A stretch of DNA of 64,000 nucleotides from Ruegeria atlantica (GCA_013032095.1 WQBJ01000010.1:1-64000), one strand, 5' to 3'; positions 1 through 8,172 are shown, numbered from the stretch's first letter. Translations and numbers: made by a program. Notes: generated from the letters alone by a model not told the origin.

Positions 1-60
1 GAAAATCATCGAGTAATCACGGTAGGCCGAGCTTCAGCCCGGCACATCGTTGAACGAAAG

Positions 61-89
61 AAGGCCGCTCCCTCGGGGGCGGCCTTTTT
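61..89 (+). terminator. Rho-independent terminator of an upstream gene
   Basis: An 8-bp stem (AAGGCCGC at 61-68 with GCGGCCTT at 79-86) is extended by CCC/GGG around a TCG loop and followed by a run of T to position 89. This is a textbook intrinsic terminator for rightward transcription. The gene it serves ends before or just inside the window. One frame closes with TAA at 14-16, another with TGA at 49-51, and I cannot tell which is the real 3' end. Confidence 0.85.
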
Positions 90-96
90 GGTGTGA

Positions 97-593
97 CCAG
101 TCGAAATACGGATTAATCTCCTCTTCATTTGGCGGCAAGGAAGCAACCCTACCTTTCCTCTGGAACAAACTGCAGCTGGCTTGAGCCAAGTCGTTTGTTC
201 ACAGGATGCAATCATATCCGTTTGTTCGCGTTGAAGCCCCGTCTCGTGTGTGGGGAAACACGCCAAGGGATCAGAAAAAGGGGTGAACCATGTTTGGGCT
301 TCAATTTGTACAGTACGGCACACGCATCCTTCACAGCAAAGATCTGGATGACATGCAGACGGCTATCCTGAGCGATGGTGATCCCGTGACCAGTGGCAGG
401 GTGTGCAAACGGCGTTCGCAGAAAAAGGTGAGCCAGATAACCTTTCTTTCGGAAGAGCCCGAGAGCTTTCGTGTAGAGAAATCCTAGTTTGGATTCAAAG
501 CTGTGACCCGCATGAACGTGACTGCTAAACTCAACATGCACCCTTAAAGCGTATCTGGCCCCGGTCAGCGCGCATAACTGATGAGGTAAGCGC
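97..593. other. Intergenic stretch without a convincing gene
   Basis: About 500 bases lie between the terminator and the first confident gene. A 65-codon frame at 290-487 on the plus strand has a passable ribosome site (AAGGGGTGAACC before ATG), but its protein has no recognisable domain and a basic, irregular composition. A 127-codon reverse frame covers the same bases. I see no RNA gene or repeat. Promoters for the cyclic-nucleotide-binding gene probably lie near the right end. Confidence 0.4.
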
Positions 594-1259
594 ATGGTGG
601 GTTTGGATCTTTTAGTAAATACGGCGAATGTCTTCTACCTGATATCCTACTCGGTCAGAGACATTTTCTGGCTGCGTGTTCTGTCGGTAATCGGGGCCGC
701 TATCCTGCTTCCATACTACTATCTGCAAAGCACCCCCCTTTGGGCTCCGATAGGGTGGAACCTGTTTTTCACGGGCATCAACATCTTTTGGATTGTGCGC
801 CTTTTGCTGGAACGACGGCCAGTGCCTTTTACCGATGCTGAGAGGCATCTCTACGAAATCGCGCTGCGCAATTTCTCTGAACGGGACGCGTACAAACTGC
901 TGAAAATGGGCGTCACCAAAGATGTGCCGGCAGGAACCCAAATCTTGACGCAGGGAAATCACGTGGACAGCCTCTCGCTTATATTGGAGGGTGAGGTAGA
1001 CGTTGAGATGAACGGCGACAGTATGGATCGGCTGGGTGAAGGCCGTTTTCTTGGCGGTACGGCCTTTCTAAGCAAAAGTCAGGATTTCAAAGCGCCGGTA
1101 ACTGTGACGGCGTTGAAACCGTCACGCGTGATCGAGTGGAAGATGCCCGACCTGACTGCGGAACTTCAACAACAGCCCGAATTGGCGATCTCAATAGAAG
1201 CCAGTCTAGGGCTCGAGATTTCGCGATTTCTACAGACTGCCCGACTACAAATGCCTTGA
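594..1259 (+). CDS. Membrane-anchored cyclic-nucleotide-binding (Popeye-like) protein
   Basis: The 221-residue protein has three hydrophobic segments at roughly residues 4-20, 28-44 and 50-70, followed by a cytoplasmic domain (about 95-190) with the beta-roll pattern of a cyclic-nucleotide-binding fold: ILTQGNHVDSLSLILEGEV, then GRFLGGTAFLS. The usual phosphate-binding PRxA arginine is not obvious. The stretch APVTVTAL recalls the FQVT motif of Popeye-domain proteins, which also have three membrane helices before the cNMP fold. It probably senses cAMP or a similar ligand at the inner membrane; partner unknown. It is a single gene, with GAGGT upstream of the ATG. Confidence 0.75.
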   Translation: MVGLDLLVNTANVFYLISYSVRDIFWLRVLSVIGAAILLPYYYLQSTPLWAPIGWNLFFTGINIFWIVRLLLERRPVPFTDAERHLYEIALRNFSERDAYKLLKMGVTKDVPAGTQILTQGNHVDSLSLILEGEVDVEMNGDSMDRLGEGRFLGGTAFLSKSQDFKAPVTVTALKPSRVIEWKMPDLTAELQQQPELAISIEASLGLEISRFLQTARLQMP

Positions 1260-1448
1260 ACACTCGGTTCAGCAGCAGCCTGAATGGTGCGTGTGGTTCT
1301 TCTTTGTAATTGAATGTTGCTTTTCAGTATCGGGATTTTTTCAACCTAAACGTGGTTCTTGTCGAACGGCTAATCGCTTTCTACGGTCACCGTGGGCTGG
1401 GTTTCTTCCAGCTAAAGATCTGGCGCGGAAAGATATAAGGAGCCAAAA

Positions 1449-2390
1449 ATGAAGAACTTTTTGGCTTTTCTCCTGATCTGTATGCCTCAGTTTCTCTATG
1501 CGCAGTCCGCAGCCACCCCAACAGTTGCCGCGAAACCCGAGAAGAGGGAGCTGGTTGGCTTTGGCTGGTTGTTCACGGACGATCTGATTGGCGACGATCA
1601 TGATCGATGGCAGACATCATCGTTGAATCTGTCGTGGATTTTGGCGCGAGGGTGGGACGGGGAGTTGCCCGAGGCGTTTGGGGATGTAATCGAAATCCGC
1701 GCCTACACCCAGATGATCTCGCCAGAAGATCTGGTCAATCCAAGCCCGACGGACAGACAATATGCTGGTATCCTGTCTCTGGGCGCCTATTCCCATTTTC
1801 AAAGGCGGAGTGCGCAATACACTGTCGGTGCCGAGTTGGTTGCAGTAGGTCCGCAAACCGGCGTGGATAGCCTTCAGACCGAATTCCACAAACTGATCGG
1901 AAGCACGCCGCCGTCAAAGGCGGTTTTGGACGATCAGATACCGAACGACTTCTACCCCACTGCAGTTGCGGAAATAGGCCGAGAGTGGGAATTTGTCCGC
2001 AACACACGTATCCGTCCGTTCGCCTCCTTGCGCGCCGGAGATGAAACCCTGGCCCGCGTTGGAATGGACGTAACGATTGGACAAGTGGGGCGTTCAGAAC
2101 TCTTGATCCGCGATAAGATCACTGGGCAGCGCTATCGCACCATGCGTACAGGACCGAAGGGTGTCAGCGGTATCTTCGGTTTTGACGCAGCATATGTGGC
2201 TGACAGTGCTTACATTCCTGATTCAGGCACCGTCAGCCTCAAACACGAGCGGTATCGCGCGCGCCTTGGCTTCAACTGGGAGGCAAAATACGGGACGCTC
2301 TTCTACGGTGCGACTTATCTGAGTGAGGCGTTCGACCAACAACCGGAGTCACAGGTTGTTGGTTCAATTAACTTCAAGATCTCGTTCTGA
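1449..2390 (+). CDS. LpxR-type lipid A deacylase family outer membrane protein
   Basis: LpxR enzymes are outer-membrane beta-barrels that remove the 3'-acyloxyacyl group of lipid A. The 313-residue product starts with a signal peptide (MKNFLAFLLICMPQFLYAQ, cleavage near residue 19) and ends in phenylalanine, as expected for a BAM-assembled barrel. Family signatures are FTDDLIGDDHDRWQ (residues 42-54), TDRQYAGIL (101-109) and QTEFHKLIG (143-151); His147 aligns with the catalytic histidine of LpxR as I recall it. AAGGAG lies 7 bases before the ATG. It converges on rpe with a 14-base gap. Activity on this organism's lipid A is inference. Confidence 0.8.
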   Translation: MKNFLAFLLICMPQFLYAQSAATPTVAAKPEKRELVGFGWLFTDDLIGDDHDRWQTSSLNLSWILARGWDGELPEAFGDVIEIRAYTQMISPEDLVNPSPTDRQYAGILSLGAYSHFQRRSAQYTVGAELVAVGPQTGVDSLQTEFHKLIGSTPPSKAVLDDQIPNDFYPTAVAEIGREWEFVRNTRIRPFASLRAGDETLARVGMDVTIGQVGRSELLIRDKITGQRYRTMRTGPKGVSGIFGFDAAYVADSAYIPDSGTVSLKHERYRARLGFNWEAKYGTLFYGATYLSEAFDQQPESQVVGSINFKISF

Positions 2391-2404
2391 CCTCTAGTTG
2401 CCGT

Positions 2405-3106
2405 TCAGACAGCGGCTTGCGTCAGTGCTGATTCTGCTGCAGCGCGCACGGCCTTGATGTTCTCGCCATAAACTTCCGGCTTGCCTACTGACCCGCCTTT
2501 GAACACAGCTGACCCGGCAACCAACACATCTGCACCTGCCGCAGCAACCAGCGGGGCGGTATTTGGGTCTACACCGCCGTCGATCTCGATATGCACCGGG
2601 CGGTCTCCGATCATCTGGCGCAGCTTGCGAACCTTGGCGGTCATGTCGATGAACTTCTGGCCTCCGAAGCCGGGGTTCACGGTCATGACGCAGATCAAAT
2701 CGGTGAGATCCAGCAGGTGCTCAACTGCCTCCGCCGGGGTGCCCGGGTTCAGGGCAACGCCAGCTTTCATGCCAGCGCCGCGGATGGCTTGCAGGGTGCG
2801 GTGAGTGTGCGGACCGGCCTCGACATGGGCGGTCAGGATATCAGCACCTGCATCGGCATAAGCCTGAATGTAGGGATCAACCGGCGTGATCATCAGGTGA
2901 ACGTCCATCACCGTCTTCACATGCGGGCGGAAGGCTTTGACGGCGGGCGGGCCAAAAGTCAGGTTCGGGACGAAATGGCCATCCATGACGTCGACATGGA
3001 CCCAGTCGGCGCCCTGGGACTCGATGGCTTGGATCTCTTGCCCAAAGTTTGCGAAATCTGCGGACAGGATCGACGGTGCAATCTTGATGGTGCGGTCAAA
3101 GCTCAT
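2405..3106 (-). CDS. rpe: Ribulose-phosphate 3-epimerase
   Basis: Rpe interconverts ribulose 5-phosphate and xylulose 5-phosphate in the pentose phosphate and Calvin cycles. The 233-residue protein carries the TIM-barrel signatures IAPSILSADFANFG, HVDVMDGHFVPNLTFGP, HLMI, MTVNPGFGGQ and EIDGGV, with the metal and catalytic residues in place. The open frame continues upstream to 3613, but the conserved N-terminus begins at the ATG whose first base is 3106, and the upstream part lies inside divergent phnC. It shares a 163-base divergent promoter region with phnC. Its linkage to the phn locus may only be positional, although C-P lyase chemistry also runs through ribose phosphates. Confidence 0.96.
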   Translation of the reverse strand: MSFDRTIKIAPSILSADFANFGQEIQAIESQGADWVHVDVMDGHFVPNLTFGPPAVKAFRPHVKTVMDVHLMITPVDPYIQAYADAGADILTAHVEAGPHTHRTLQAIRGAGMKAGVALNPGTPAEAVEHLLDLTDLICVMTVNPGFGGQKFIDMTAKVRKLRQMIGDRPVHIEIDGGVDPNTAPLVAAAGADVLVAGSAVFKGGSVGKPEVYGENIKAVRAAAESALTQAAV

Positions 3107-3186
3107 AGCGGCCTCGTAAAAGCTGGAGAGTCGCGGTCGCGTATACCTGCGCGGCACCGCAATGGGTAGCCCCCGTGGGTCGCGGA

Positions 3187-3240
3187 CCGTTACAAAACTT
3201 TCACCGCCCTGACACAAAGCCGTTGAGCAGCAACTGTAAT
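3187..3240 (+). promoter_or_regulatory. Pho box and -10 of the phnC promoter
   Basis: Direct half-sites resembling the PhoB repeat CTGTCAT recur every 11 bases: CCGTTAC at 3187, CTTTCAC at 3198, CTGACAC at 3209 and a weaker CCGTTGA at 3220. The first two are separated by AAAA, matching the CTGTCAT-AWAW-CTGTCAY layout. A -10-like TGTAAT lies at 3235-3240. Transcription would then start near 3247, which excludes the upstream TTG at 3240 and supports the GTG at 3270 as the phnC start. PhoB control is inferred from the motif. Confidence 0.75.
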
Positions 3241-3269
3241 TGACCGCCAACACGAATTGGGGGTGGCAC

Positions 3270-4091
3270 GTGCTGCGGATTGAGAAACTGACCAAACGCT
3301 TCGGCGACAATGTTGCCGTGGACGCGGCGACGCTGGATGTAGACAAACCCTGCATGATCGGGATCATCGGGCGGTCAGGTGCGGGCAAGTCGACCCTGCT
3401 GCGGATGCTCAACCGCCTGACGGATTCCAGCGACGGCCAAATCCTGTTCGAGGGGCGTGATGTCACCCAGTTGAAAGGTCGTGAGAAACGCGCCTGGCAG
3501 GCCGACTGCGCCATGATTTTCCAGCAGTTCAATCTTGTACCGCGTATGGATGTGGTCTCGAACGTGCTGCACGGTACGCTGAACCGCCACTCGACTTTGG
3601 CGACCATGTTCAACCTATTCCCGATGGACGAAATTCACCGTGCCATCGACATTCTGGACCGTCTGGGCATTGCCGAGCACGCCCCCAAACGCGCCGAGGC
3701 GCTTTCGGGCGGCCAGCAGCAGCGCGTCGCCATCGCGCGCGCCCTGATGCAGGACCCCAGAATCATTCTGGCGGATGAACCTATCGCGTCGCTGGATCCG
3801 ATGAATGCTCAGGTCGTTATGCAGGCGCTGCGCCGCATCCACGAAGAGGACGGCCGCACAGTCATCGCCAACCTGCATACGTTGGACACCGCGCGCCGGT
3901 ACTGCGACCGCGTGGTCGGTATGCGTGACGGGCGTATCGTCTTTGACGGGTTGCCCGAACAGCTGACCACCGGTGTTGCCCGTGAGATCTATGGTGCTGA
4001 TGCCAGCTTCTCGGAAGAGGCAACCTCGACCGAGATCGAGACGCTGGACGCCACCCAGAAGGCCCTGATGGAAGCTGAAGCCACCATCTGA
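3270..4091 (+). CDS. phnC: Phosphonate ABC transporter ATP-binding protein
   Basis: PhnC is the ATPase energising phosphonate import with PhnD and PhnE. The protein (273 residues) has Walker [11 protein letters not shown]-loop IFQQFNLV, signature LSGGQQQRV, Walker B IILADEP and the H-loop in NLHTLD. I start it at the GTG at 3270, preceded by GGGGGTGG about five bases away; this gives the usual N-terminus [12 protein letters not shown] and sits after the inferred transcription start. It is the first gene of phnC-phnD-phnE1-phnE2-acetyltransferase and is separated from phnD by a strong stem-loop. Confidence 0.96.
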   Translation: MLRIEKLTKRFGDNVAVDAATLDVDKPCMIGIIGRSGAGKSTLLRMLNRLTDSSDGQILFEGRDVTQLKGREKRAWQADCAMIFQQFNLVPRMDVVSNVLHGTLNRHSTLATMFNLFPMDEIHRAIDILDRLGIAEHAPKRAEALSGGQQQRVAIARALMQDPRIILADEPIASLDPMNAQVVMQALRRIHEEDGRTVIANLHTLDTARRYCDRVVGMRDGRIVFDGLPEQLTTGVAREIYGADASFSEEATSTEIETLDATQKALMEAEATI

Positions 4092-4101
4092 GCCGACCAC
4101 C

Positions 4102-4128
4102 CCTTTCATCGACCGGCCCGATGAAAGG
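4102..4128 (+). other. Intercistronic stem-loop between phnC and phnD
   Basis: CCTTTCATCG (4102-4111) pairs perfectly with CGATGAAAGG (4119-4128) around a 7-base loop, giving a 10-bp stem. There is no T run after it, so it is more likely a processing or mRNA-stability element than a full terminator. Its place just upstream of the binding-protein gene fits the common arrangement that raises solute-binding-protein mRNA over that of the membrane components. Confidence 0.75.
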
Positions 4129-4155
4129 CCGGCATATCAACCTGGAGAGAGACAG

Positions 4156-5058
4156 ATGAAAAAAATCATTGCTGCCCTGGCGGCGACCACTGCACTGGCC
4201 GCGCCTGCCATGGCCGAAGAAATCAGTGAATTCCGCATCGGAATTCTGGGCGGTGAGAACGCTCAGGACCGTTTGAACAACAACGAATGTCTGCGCGTTT
4301 ATACCGAAGAAGCGTTGGGCGTCCCGGCCAAACTTTTCGCACCCGCTGACTATAACGGTGTGATCCAGGGCCTGCTGGGCGGCACTATCGACGTGGCCTG
4401 GCTGGGTGCGTCGGGTTACGCGAAAACCTACCTGTCCGACCCCGAAGCCGTTGAGCCGGTTCTGGTCAAGGTCAACACCGATGGCGGTTATGGCTACTAC
4501 TCGGTTGGTTTTGCCCGCAAGGACAGCGGCATCACCTCGCTGGAAGACATGAAGGGCAAGACCTTCGGTTTCGGTGATCCGAACTCGACCTCGGGCTACC
4601 TGATCCCGTCGATCGAAATCCCCGCCGCCACCGGCGCGACCATGGACTCGGGCGACTATTTTGGTGAAGTGAAATTCACCGGCGGTCACGAGCAAACCAT
4701 CGTTGCGGTTAACAACGGCGACGTTGACGGTGGCGTGACCTGGGCCGATGGCCTAGGCGAATGGGAAGACGGCTATCAGTCGGGTGCCCTGCGTCGCGCC
4801 GTGGATGCCGGTCTGGTCGACATGAACGACATGGTCGAAATCTGGAAATCCAAGCCGATCCCGGAAGGCCCGGTTGTGGTCCGCAAGGCGCTGCCTGAGG
4901 ACGTCAAAGCCAAGGTGACCGAACTGTGGGACACTCTGAGCGAGAAAGACCAGGATTGCTTCTACGGCGTGGCTGCGGGTGAGGCCAAAAGCTTCGACCC
5001 GATCACCCATGACGCCTACGAAGTCATCATCGAAGCTCGCAAGCTGAAGTCTAACTAA
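4156..5058 (+). CDS. phnD: Phosphonate ABC transporter substrate-binding protein
   Basis: PhnD is the periplasmic receptor that captures phosphonates (often 2-aminoethylphosphonate) for PhnE-PhnC. The 300-residue product has a clear signal peptide with cleavage after residue 20 (PAMA|EE). The mature part shows the PhnD/SsuA fold pattern: FRIGILGGENAQDRL, a CL..Y segment, VAWLGASGYA, LEDMKGKTFGFGDPNSTSGYL and the later GGHEQTIVAVNNGDVDGGVTW. GGAGAGAG lies upstream of the ATG. The gene is bracketed by stem-loops on both sides, probably for higher or more stable expression than its neighbours. The exact ligand cannot be read from the sequence. Confidence 0.95.
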   Translation: MKKIIAALAATTALAAPAMAEEISEFRIGILGGENAQDRLNNNECLRVYTEEALGVPAKLFAPADYNGVIQGLLGGTIDVAWLGASGYAKTYLSDPEAVEPVLVKVNTDGGYGYYSVGFARKDSGITSLEDMKGKTFGFGDPNSTSGYLIPSIEIPAATGATMDSGDYFGEVKFTGGHEQTIVAVNNGDVDGGVTWADGLGEWEDGYQSGALRRAVDAGLVDMNDMVEIWKSKPIPEGPVVVRKALPEDVKAKVTELWDTLSEKDQDCFYGVAAGEAKSFDPITHDAYEVIIEARKLKSN

Positions 5059-5085
5059 GCCTGCATATCCAATAATCGGGATCCG

Positions 5086-5112
5086 GTGGAAAATCGGGCC
5101 CCGTTTTTCCAC
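5086..5112 (+). other. Intercistronic stem-loop between phnD and phnE1
   Basis: GTGGAAAA (5086-5093) pairs with TTTTCCAC (5105-5112), with further G/C pairing possible inside (CGG against CCG). It sits between the phnD stop and the phnE1 ribosome site. Together with the hairpin at 4102-4128 it flanks phnD, suggesting segmental mRNA stability or partial termination after the binding-protein gene. Confidence 0.6.
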
Positions 5113-5125
5113 TCGGGAGCATTCC

Positions 5126-6007
5126 ATGACAGACCTGACTGCTGGGTCCTCGACCGTCGATCAGATCCGCGACGACTACACCGCGATGGCGCGACGCAAG
5201 AGGGTCTATGGTGGTATCCTCCTGATCCTGTTCGTGGCCATGATGGCCGCAGGGTTTCGTACTGCCGACAGCCGCAATGCGGGCAGCTTTATCGACGGCT
5301 GGCACCGGATATTTGACTACCCGGCTGAGGTTCTTTCGGAAGCCTGGGAAAAGATCGCCGAGATGCCCGCCAATCTCGTCGAGTTCTTTCCGGCGCTGGT
5401 GGAAACGCTGAATATAGCCGCCGCGGCGACATTGGTCGGTACGATATTGGGAACGTTTCTGGCGCTGATGTCCACACGGGGCATGGCCTATTGGCCGTCG
5501 CTGATTCCGCTGTTCCGCCGAATTTCGGATGTCTTTCGGGCAATCCCGGAAATCGTCATCGCGCTGGTTCTGATCTTCATCCTGGGCGGTGGTCCGGTAC
5601 CCGCGATGATCGCGATTGCGATCCACACGGCGGGCGCTCTGGGTAAGCTGTTTTCCGAGGTCAACGAAAACGCTTCGCTGAAACCCGTCGAGGGGCTGCA
5701 ATCGGTCGGCGCAAACTGGTCACAGCGCATGTATCTGGGTGTGATCCCTCAGGTCGGCCCAAACTATGTCAGCTATGCCCTGTTGCGGTTCGAGATCAAC
5801 ATCCGCGCCTCGGCCATTTTGGGTTTCGTCGGCGCAGGCGGTCTGGGCTACGAACTGCGCAATGCGATGTCCTGGGGGCAGGGACGCTACGACGAAGCGG
5901 CAGCCATTTTCATTCTGCTTTTCGTCACAATCGTCATCGTCGATCAGATATCAGGCTATCTGCGCGACCGTCTGGCCCACGGGTCAGAAAAAGGAGCCTC
6001 GGCATGA
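5126..6007 (+). CDS. phnE: Phosphonate ABC transporter permease (first copy)
   Basis: This inner-membrane permease of 293 residues forms the phosphonate channel. Several hydrophobic helices and the BPD-permease coupling segment GLQSVGANWSQRMYLGVIPQ are visible, followed by the GFVGAGGLGYELR pattern typical of PhnE. A short cytoplasmic N-terminus and one helix (about residues 32-48) precede a periplasmic linker. GGGAGC precedes the ATG. It overlaps the second permease gene by 4 bases (ATGA), so the two are translationally coupled and probably form a heterodimer. Confidence 0.94.
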   Translation: MTDLTAGSSTVDQIRDDYTAMARRKRVYGGILLILFVAMMAAGFRTADSRNAGSFIDGWHRIFDYPAEVLSEAWEKIAEMPANLVEFFPALVETLNIAAAATLVGTILGTFLALMSTRGMAYWPSLIPLFRRISDVFRAIPEIVIALVLIFILGGGPVPAMIAIAIHTAGALGKLFSEVNENASLKPVEGLQSVGANWSQRMYLGVIPQVGPNYVSYALLRFEINIRASAILGFVGAGGLGYELRNAMSWGQGRYDEAAAIFILLFVTIVIVDQISGYLRDRLAHGSEKGASA

Positions 6008-7371
6008 GCACCTTCGCAACCAATCTGACCACCTCAGAACTCAAGGACGAGGCGGATCGTCTGTTCAGCCGAAAGCGCTTGGTAAATTTCAGCTTGCCTG
6101 CGTTGGTGCTGGTTTACCTGATCTACGTGTTCTTTGCCTTCGATGTGCCTGGGTTGGCCGCACGAGCAAATTGGGAAAACGGCAAGACGCTAGTTTCTGA
6201 CAGCTACAGCTACAAGACGCATATCGAGCGGGACAACCGCTCGGGCCAAGTGTCTGCCGCAATTGAGGGCGAACGCAAGGGTGCCTATCCCGCGGGCGAG
6301 GCTCCCGATTGGGTGACGCTGGGCGAAACTACGGTGATCGACTTGGAAGACGGTCACGTCGTGCGCTTTGGGCCGGATACAGTGGAATATGAGATCCCCG
6401 GCTATGGCACCGTCCGAGCCACGCCGTCACGTTCAGCTGGCGTGCAAGCAGAACTGCCATTAGGTGACGTTCCCGATTGGATCAACGTGTCCAAGAACCG
6501 CTTGGCGATCACCACGGATGCCGGGCGCCTGACCGTGACCCGCAACCGCTCGGAAGTGTTTCGCTATTTCACCGGGTGGGAGTTGTTCTGGTTCACGCTC
6601 GACAGTCCGTACTACGGCAAGTCCTTCCCGGAACTTGCCGGACTGGCTGCTCATGGTGAGGCGGGCGCGATCTTGAACGATTTCTGGACAAACAAGATGT
6701 GGCGGCATCAGGACGTTGCCTGGGCCATCTTTGAAACTATCCTGATGGCGTTCCTGGGTACGTTGGGAGCGGCGATGGTCGCGTTACCTCTGGCCTTTAT
6801 GGCGACGCGTAATTTCAACCCTATGAAGTCTGTGCGCTTTGCGACGCGCCGGGTGTTCGACTTTGTTCGGGGGGTAGACGCTTTGATCTGGACCGTGGTT
6901 CTGGCCCGTGCCTTTGGTCCCGGCCCGCTGACCGGGGCATTGGCTATTCTCGTGACAGACACTGGCACCTTCGGCAAGATTTTCTCGGAAGCGTTGGAGA
7001 ATGTCGATCAGAAGCAGATCGAAGGCGTGCAGTCTACCGGAGCCAACGCCCCGCAGCGGTATCGCTTTGGCGTGATCCCGCAGGTGACACCGGTGCTGCT
7101 GAGCCAGTTGCTCTATTTCCTCGAATCCAACACCCGCAGCGCCACTGTGATCGGTGCTATTACAGGCGGCGGGATTGGACTGTTGCTGACGCAGGCGATC
7201 ATCACGCAGAAGGACTGGGAAGAAGTCGCTTATTATATCGTGCTGATTATCCTGATGGTGATGCTTATGGACTGGTTCTCGGGCTGGCTGCGTAGACGCC
7301 TGATCCAGGGCGAGACGCGCAAGAAGCGCAGACCACGCGACCCCAAAGTGAAACCGCTTCTACTGCCCTGA
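6004..7371 (+). CDS. phnE: Phosphonate ABC transporter permease with long periplasmic insert
   Basis: At 455 residues this is far longer than a usual PhnE (about 270). After a first membrane helix (about residues 30-48) there is a hydrophilic region of roughly 150 residues, presumably periplasmic, before the conserved permease core with GVQSTGANAPQRYRFGVIPQ and GAITGGGIGLLL. The extended second PhnE is known in alphaproteobacterial phn loci; the role of the extra domain is unknown, and contact with PhnD is one guess. It is coupled to the first permease and followed closely by the acetyltransferase gene. Confidence 0.93.
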   Translation: MSTFATNLTTSELKDEADRLFSRKRLVNFSLPALVLVYLIYVFFAFDVPGLAARANWENGKTLVSDSYSYKTHIERDNRSGQVSAAIEGERKGAYPAGEAPDWVTLGETTVIDLEDGHVVRFGPDTVEYEIPGYGTVRATPSRSAGVQAELPLGDVPDWINVSKNRLAITTDAGRLTVTRNRSEVFRYFTGWELFWFTLDSPYYGKSFPELAGLAAHGEAGAILNDFWTNKMWRHQDVAWAIFETILMAFLGTLGAAMVALPLAFMATRNFNPMKSVRFATRRVFDFVRGVDALIWTVVLARAFGPGPLTGALAILVTDTGTFGKIFSEALENVDQKQIEGVQSTGANAPQRYRFGVIPQVTPVLLSQLLYFLESNTRSATVIGAITGGGIGLLLTQAIITQKDWEEVAYYIVLIILMVMLMDWFSGWLRRRLIQGETRKKRRPRDPKVKPLLLP

Positions 7372-7393
7372 CCGACGACTGAGGATTTAAGAC

Positions 7394-8029
7394 ATGGCAC
7401 GCTTGCGTCCGGACCAACCATTTATCCACCCCGATTGCCAGATTTCTGGCAGTAGTTTCGGGGAATATGTTGAAATCGGCGCAGGCAGTCGTGTCGCCAA
7501 CTCGGTTTGGGGGGATTACTCCTATTGTGATCGAACCTGTGACATTGCCAATGCCGAGATCGGCAAATTCGCCAATATCGCCAGTTTCACTCGGATTGGG
7601 GCGACCGATCACCCGATGGAAAAAGCGTCTTTGCACCACTTCCTGTACCGCTCGGCGGACTATTGGGATGATGTGCAGGACGATCCGGAGTGGTTCGCAC
7701 ATCGTGCCACTCGTACAGCAAAGATTGGGCATGACACGTGGATCGGCCATGCGGCAATCATCAAGCCCGAAGTGACTATTGGACACGGTGCCATCGTCGC
7801 CTCGGGGGCCGTGGTTACCAAAGATGTGCCTCCATACATGATTGTCGGTGGGGTAACGGCTCGACCAATCCGCCGCAGGTTTCCAGAACAAATTGTTGCG
7901 CGGATGTTGGCTTTGGCTTGGTGGGATTGGGACAACCAGCGCCTGCGCGCAGCATTACCGGATTTCCGAACGTTGAGCGCCGAAGCTTTCCTTGAAAAGT
8001 ACGAGCTGGCCTTCGCGTCAGCAGGCTGA
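7394..8029 (+). CDS. Phosphonate-locus hexapeptide-repeat acetyltransferase
   Basis: The protein (211 residues) is a left-handed beta-helix transferase of the chloramphenicol acetyltransferase/DapH-like type regularly found in phn loci. Hexapeptide repeats are seen in residues 15-65 and again in IGHDTWIGHAAIIKPEVTIG and HGAIVASGAVVTKDVPPYMIVGG, with a conserved histidine region near GATDHPMEK. By position it may acetylate an aminoalkylphosphonate, a role played by PhnO elsewhere; that is inference. It is the last gene of the phnC transcript, 22 bases after the second permease, and converges on phnF. Confidence 0.9.
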   Translation: MARLRPDQPFIHPDCQISGSSFGEYVEIGAGSRVANSVWGDYSYCDRTCDIANAEIGKFANIASFTRIGATDHPMEKASLHHFLYRSADYWDDVQDDPEWFAHRATRTAKIGHDTWIGHAAIIKPEVTIGHGAIVASGAVVTKDVPPYMIVGGVTARPIRRRFPEQIVARMLALAWWDWDNQRLRAALPDFRTLSAEAFLEKYELAFASAG

Positions 8030-8052
8030 AACGCTCCCGCACCCGCAGGAGC

Positions 8053-8111
8053 ATCGGCTTCGCCGATCCCCCTTGGCGGATTTGGGCCCGGCGCCGCGCA
8101 AGGCGCGGCGC
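8053..8111. repeat. Two tandem extragenic palindromes between convergent genes
   Basis: Two perfect hairpins lie in the 143-base gap between the acetyltransferase and phnF: ATCGGC-TTC-GCCGAT (8053-8067) and GCGCCGCGC-AAG-GCGCGGCGC (8091-8111, 9-bp stem). Because both are symmetric they can act on either strand. They could be a bidirectional terminator or REP-like extragenic elements. No T run follows on either side. Confidence 0.6.
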
Positions 8112-8172
8112 GACGCCCAACGGGATGAGGCCTCTGAAAGGAGGTCAAAGACGGGCGGGAGAGCCACGCCGC

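Noticed and set aside
290..487. 65-codon forward frame with a passable ribosome site
   Set aside because: No recognisable domain or membrane segment; kept only as a remark in the intergenic entry.
212..595. 127-codon reverse frame near the left end
   Set aside because: Its composition is irregular, it has no recognisable domain and it overlaps the start of the confident plus-strand gene.
3107..3613. Upstream extension of the rpe frame to 402 residues
   Set aside because: The extra part is antisense to phnC, has no domain, and the conserved Rpe N-terminus begins at 3106.
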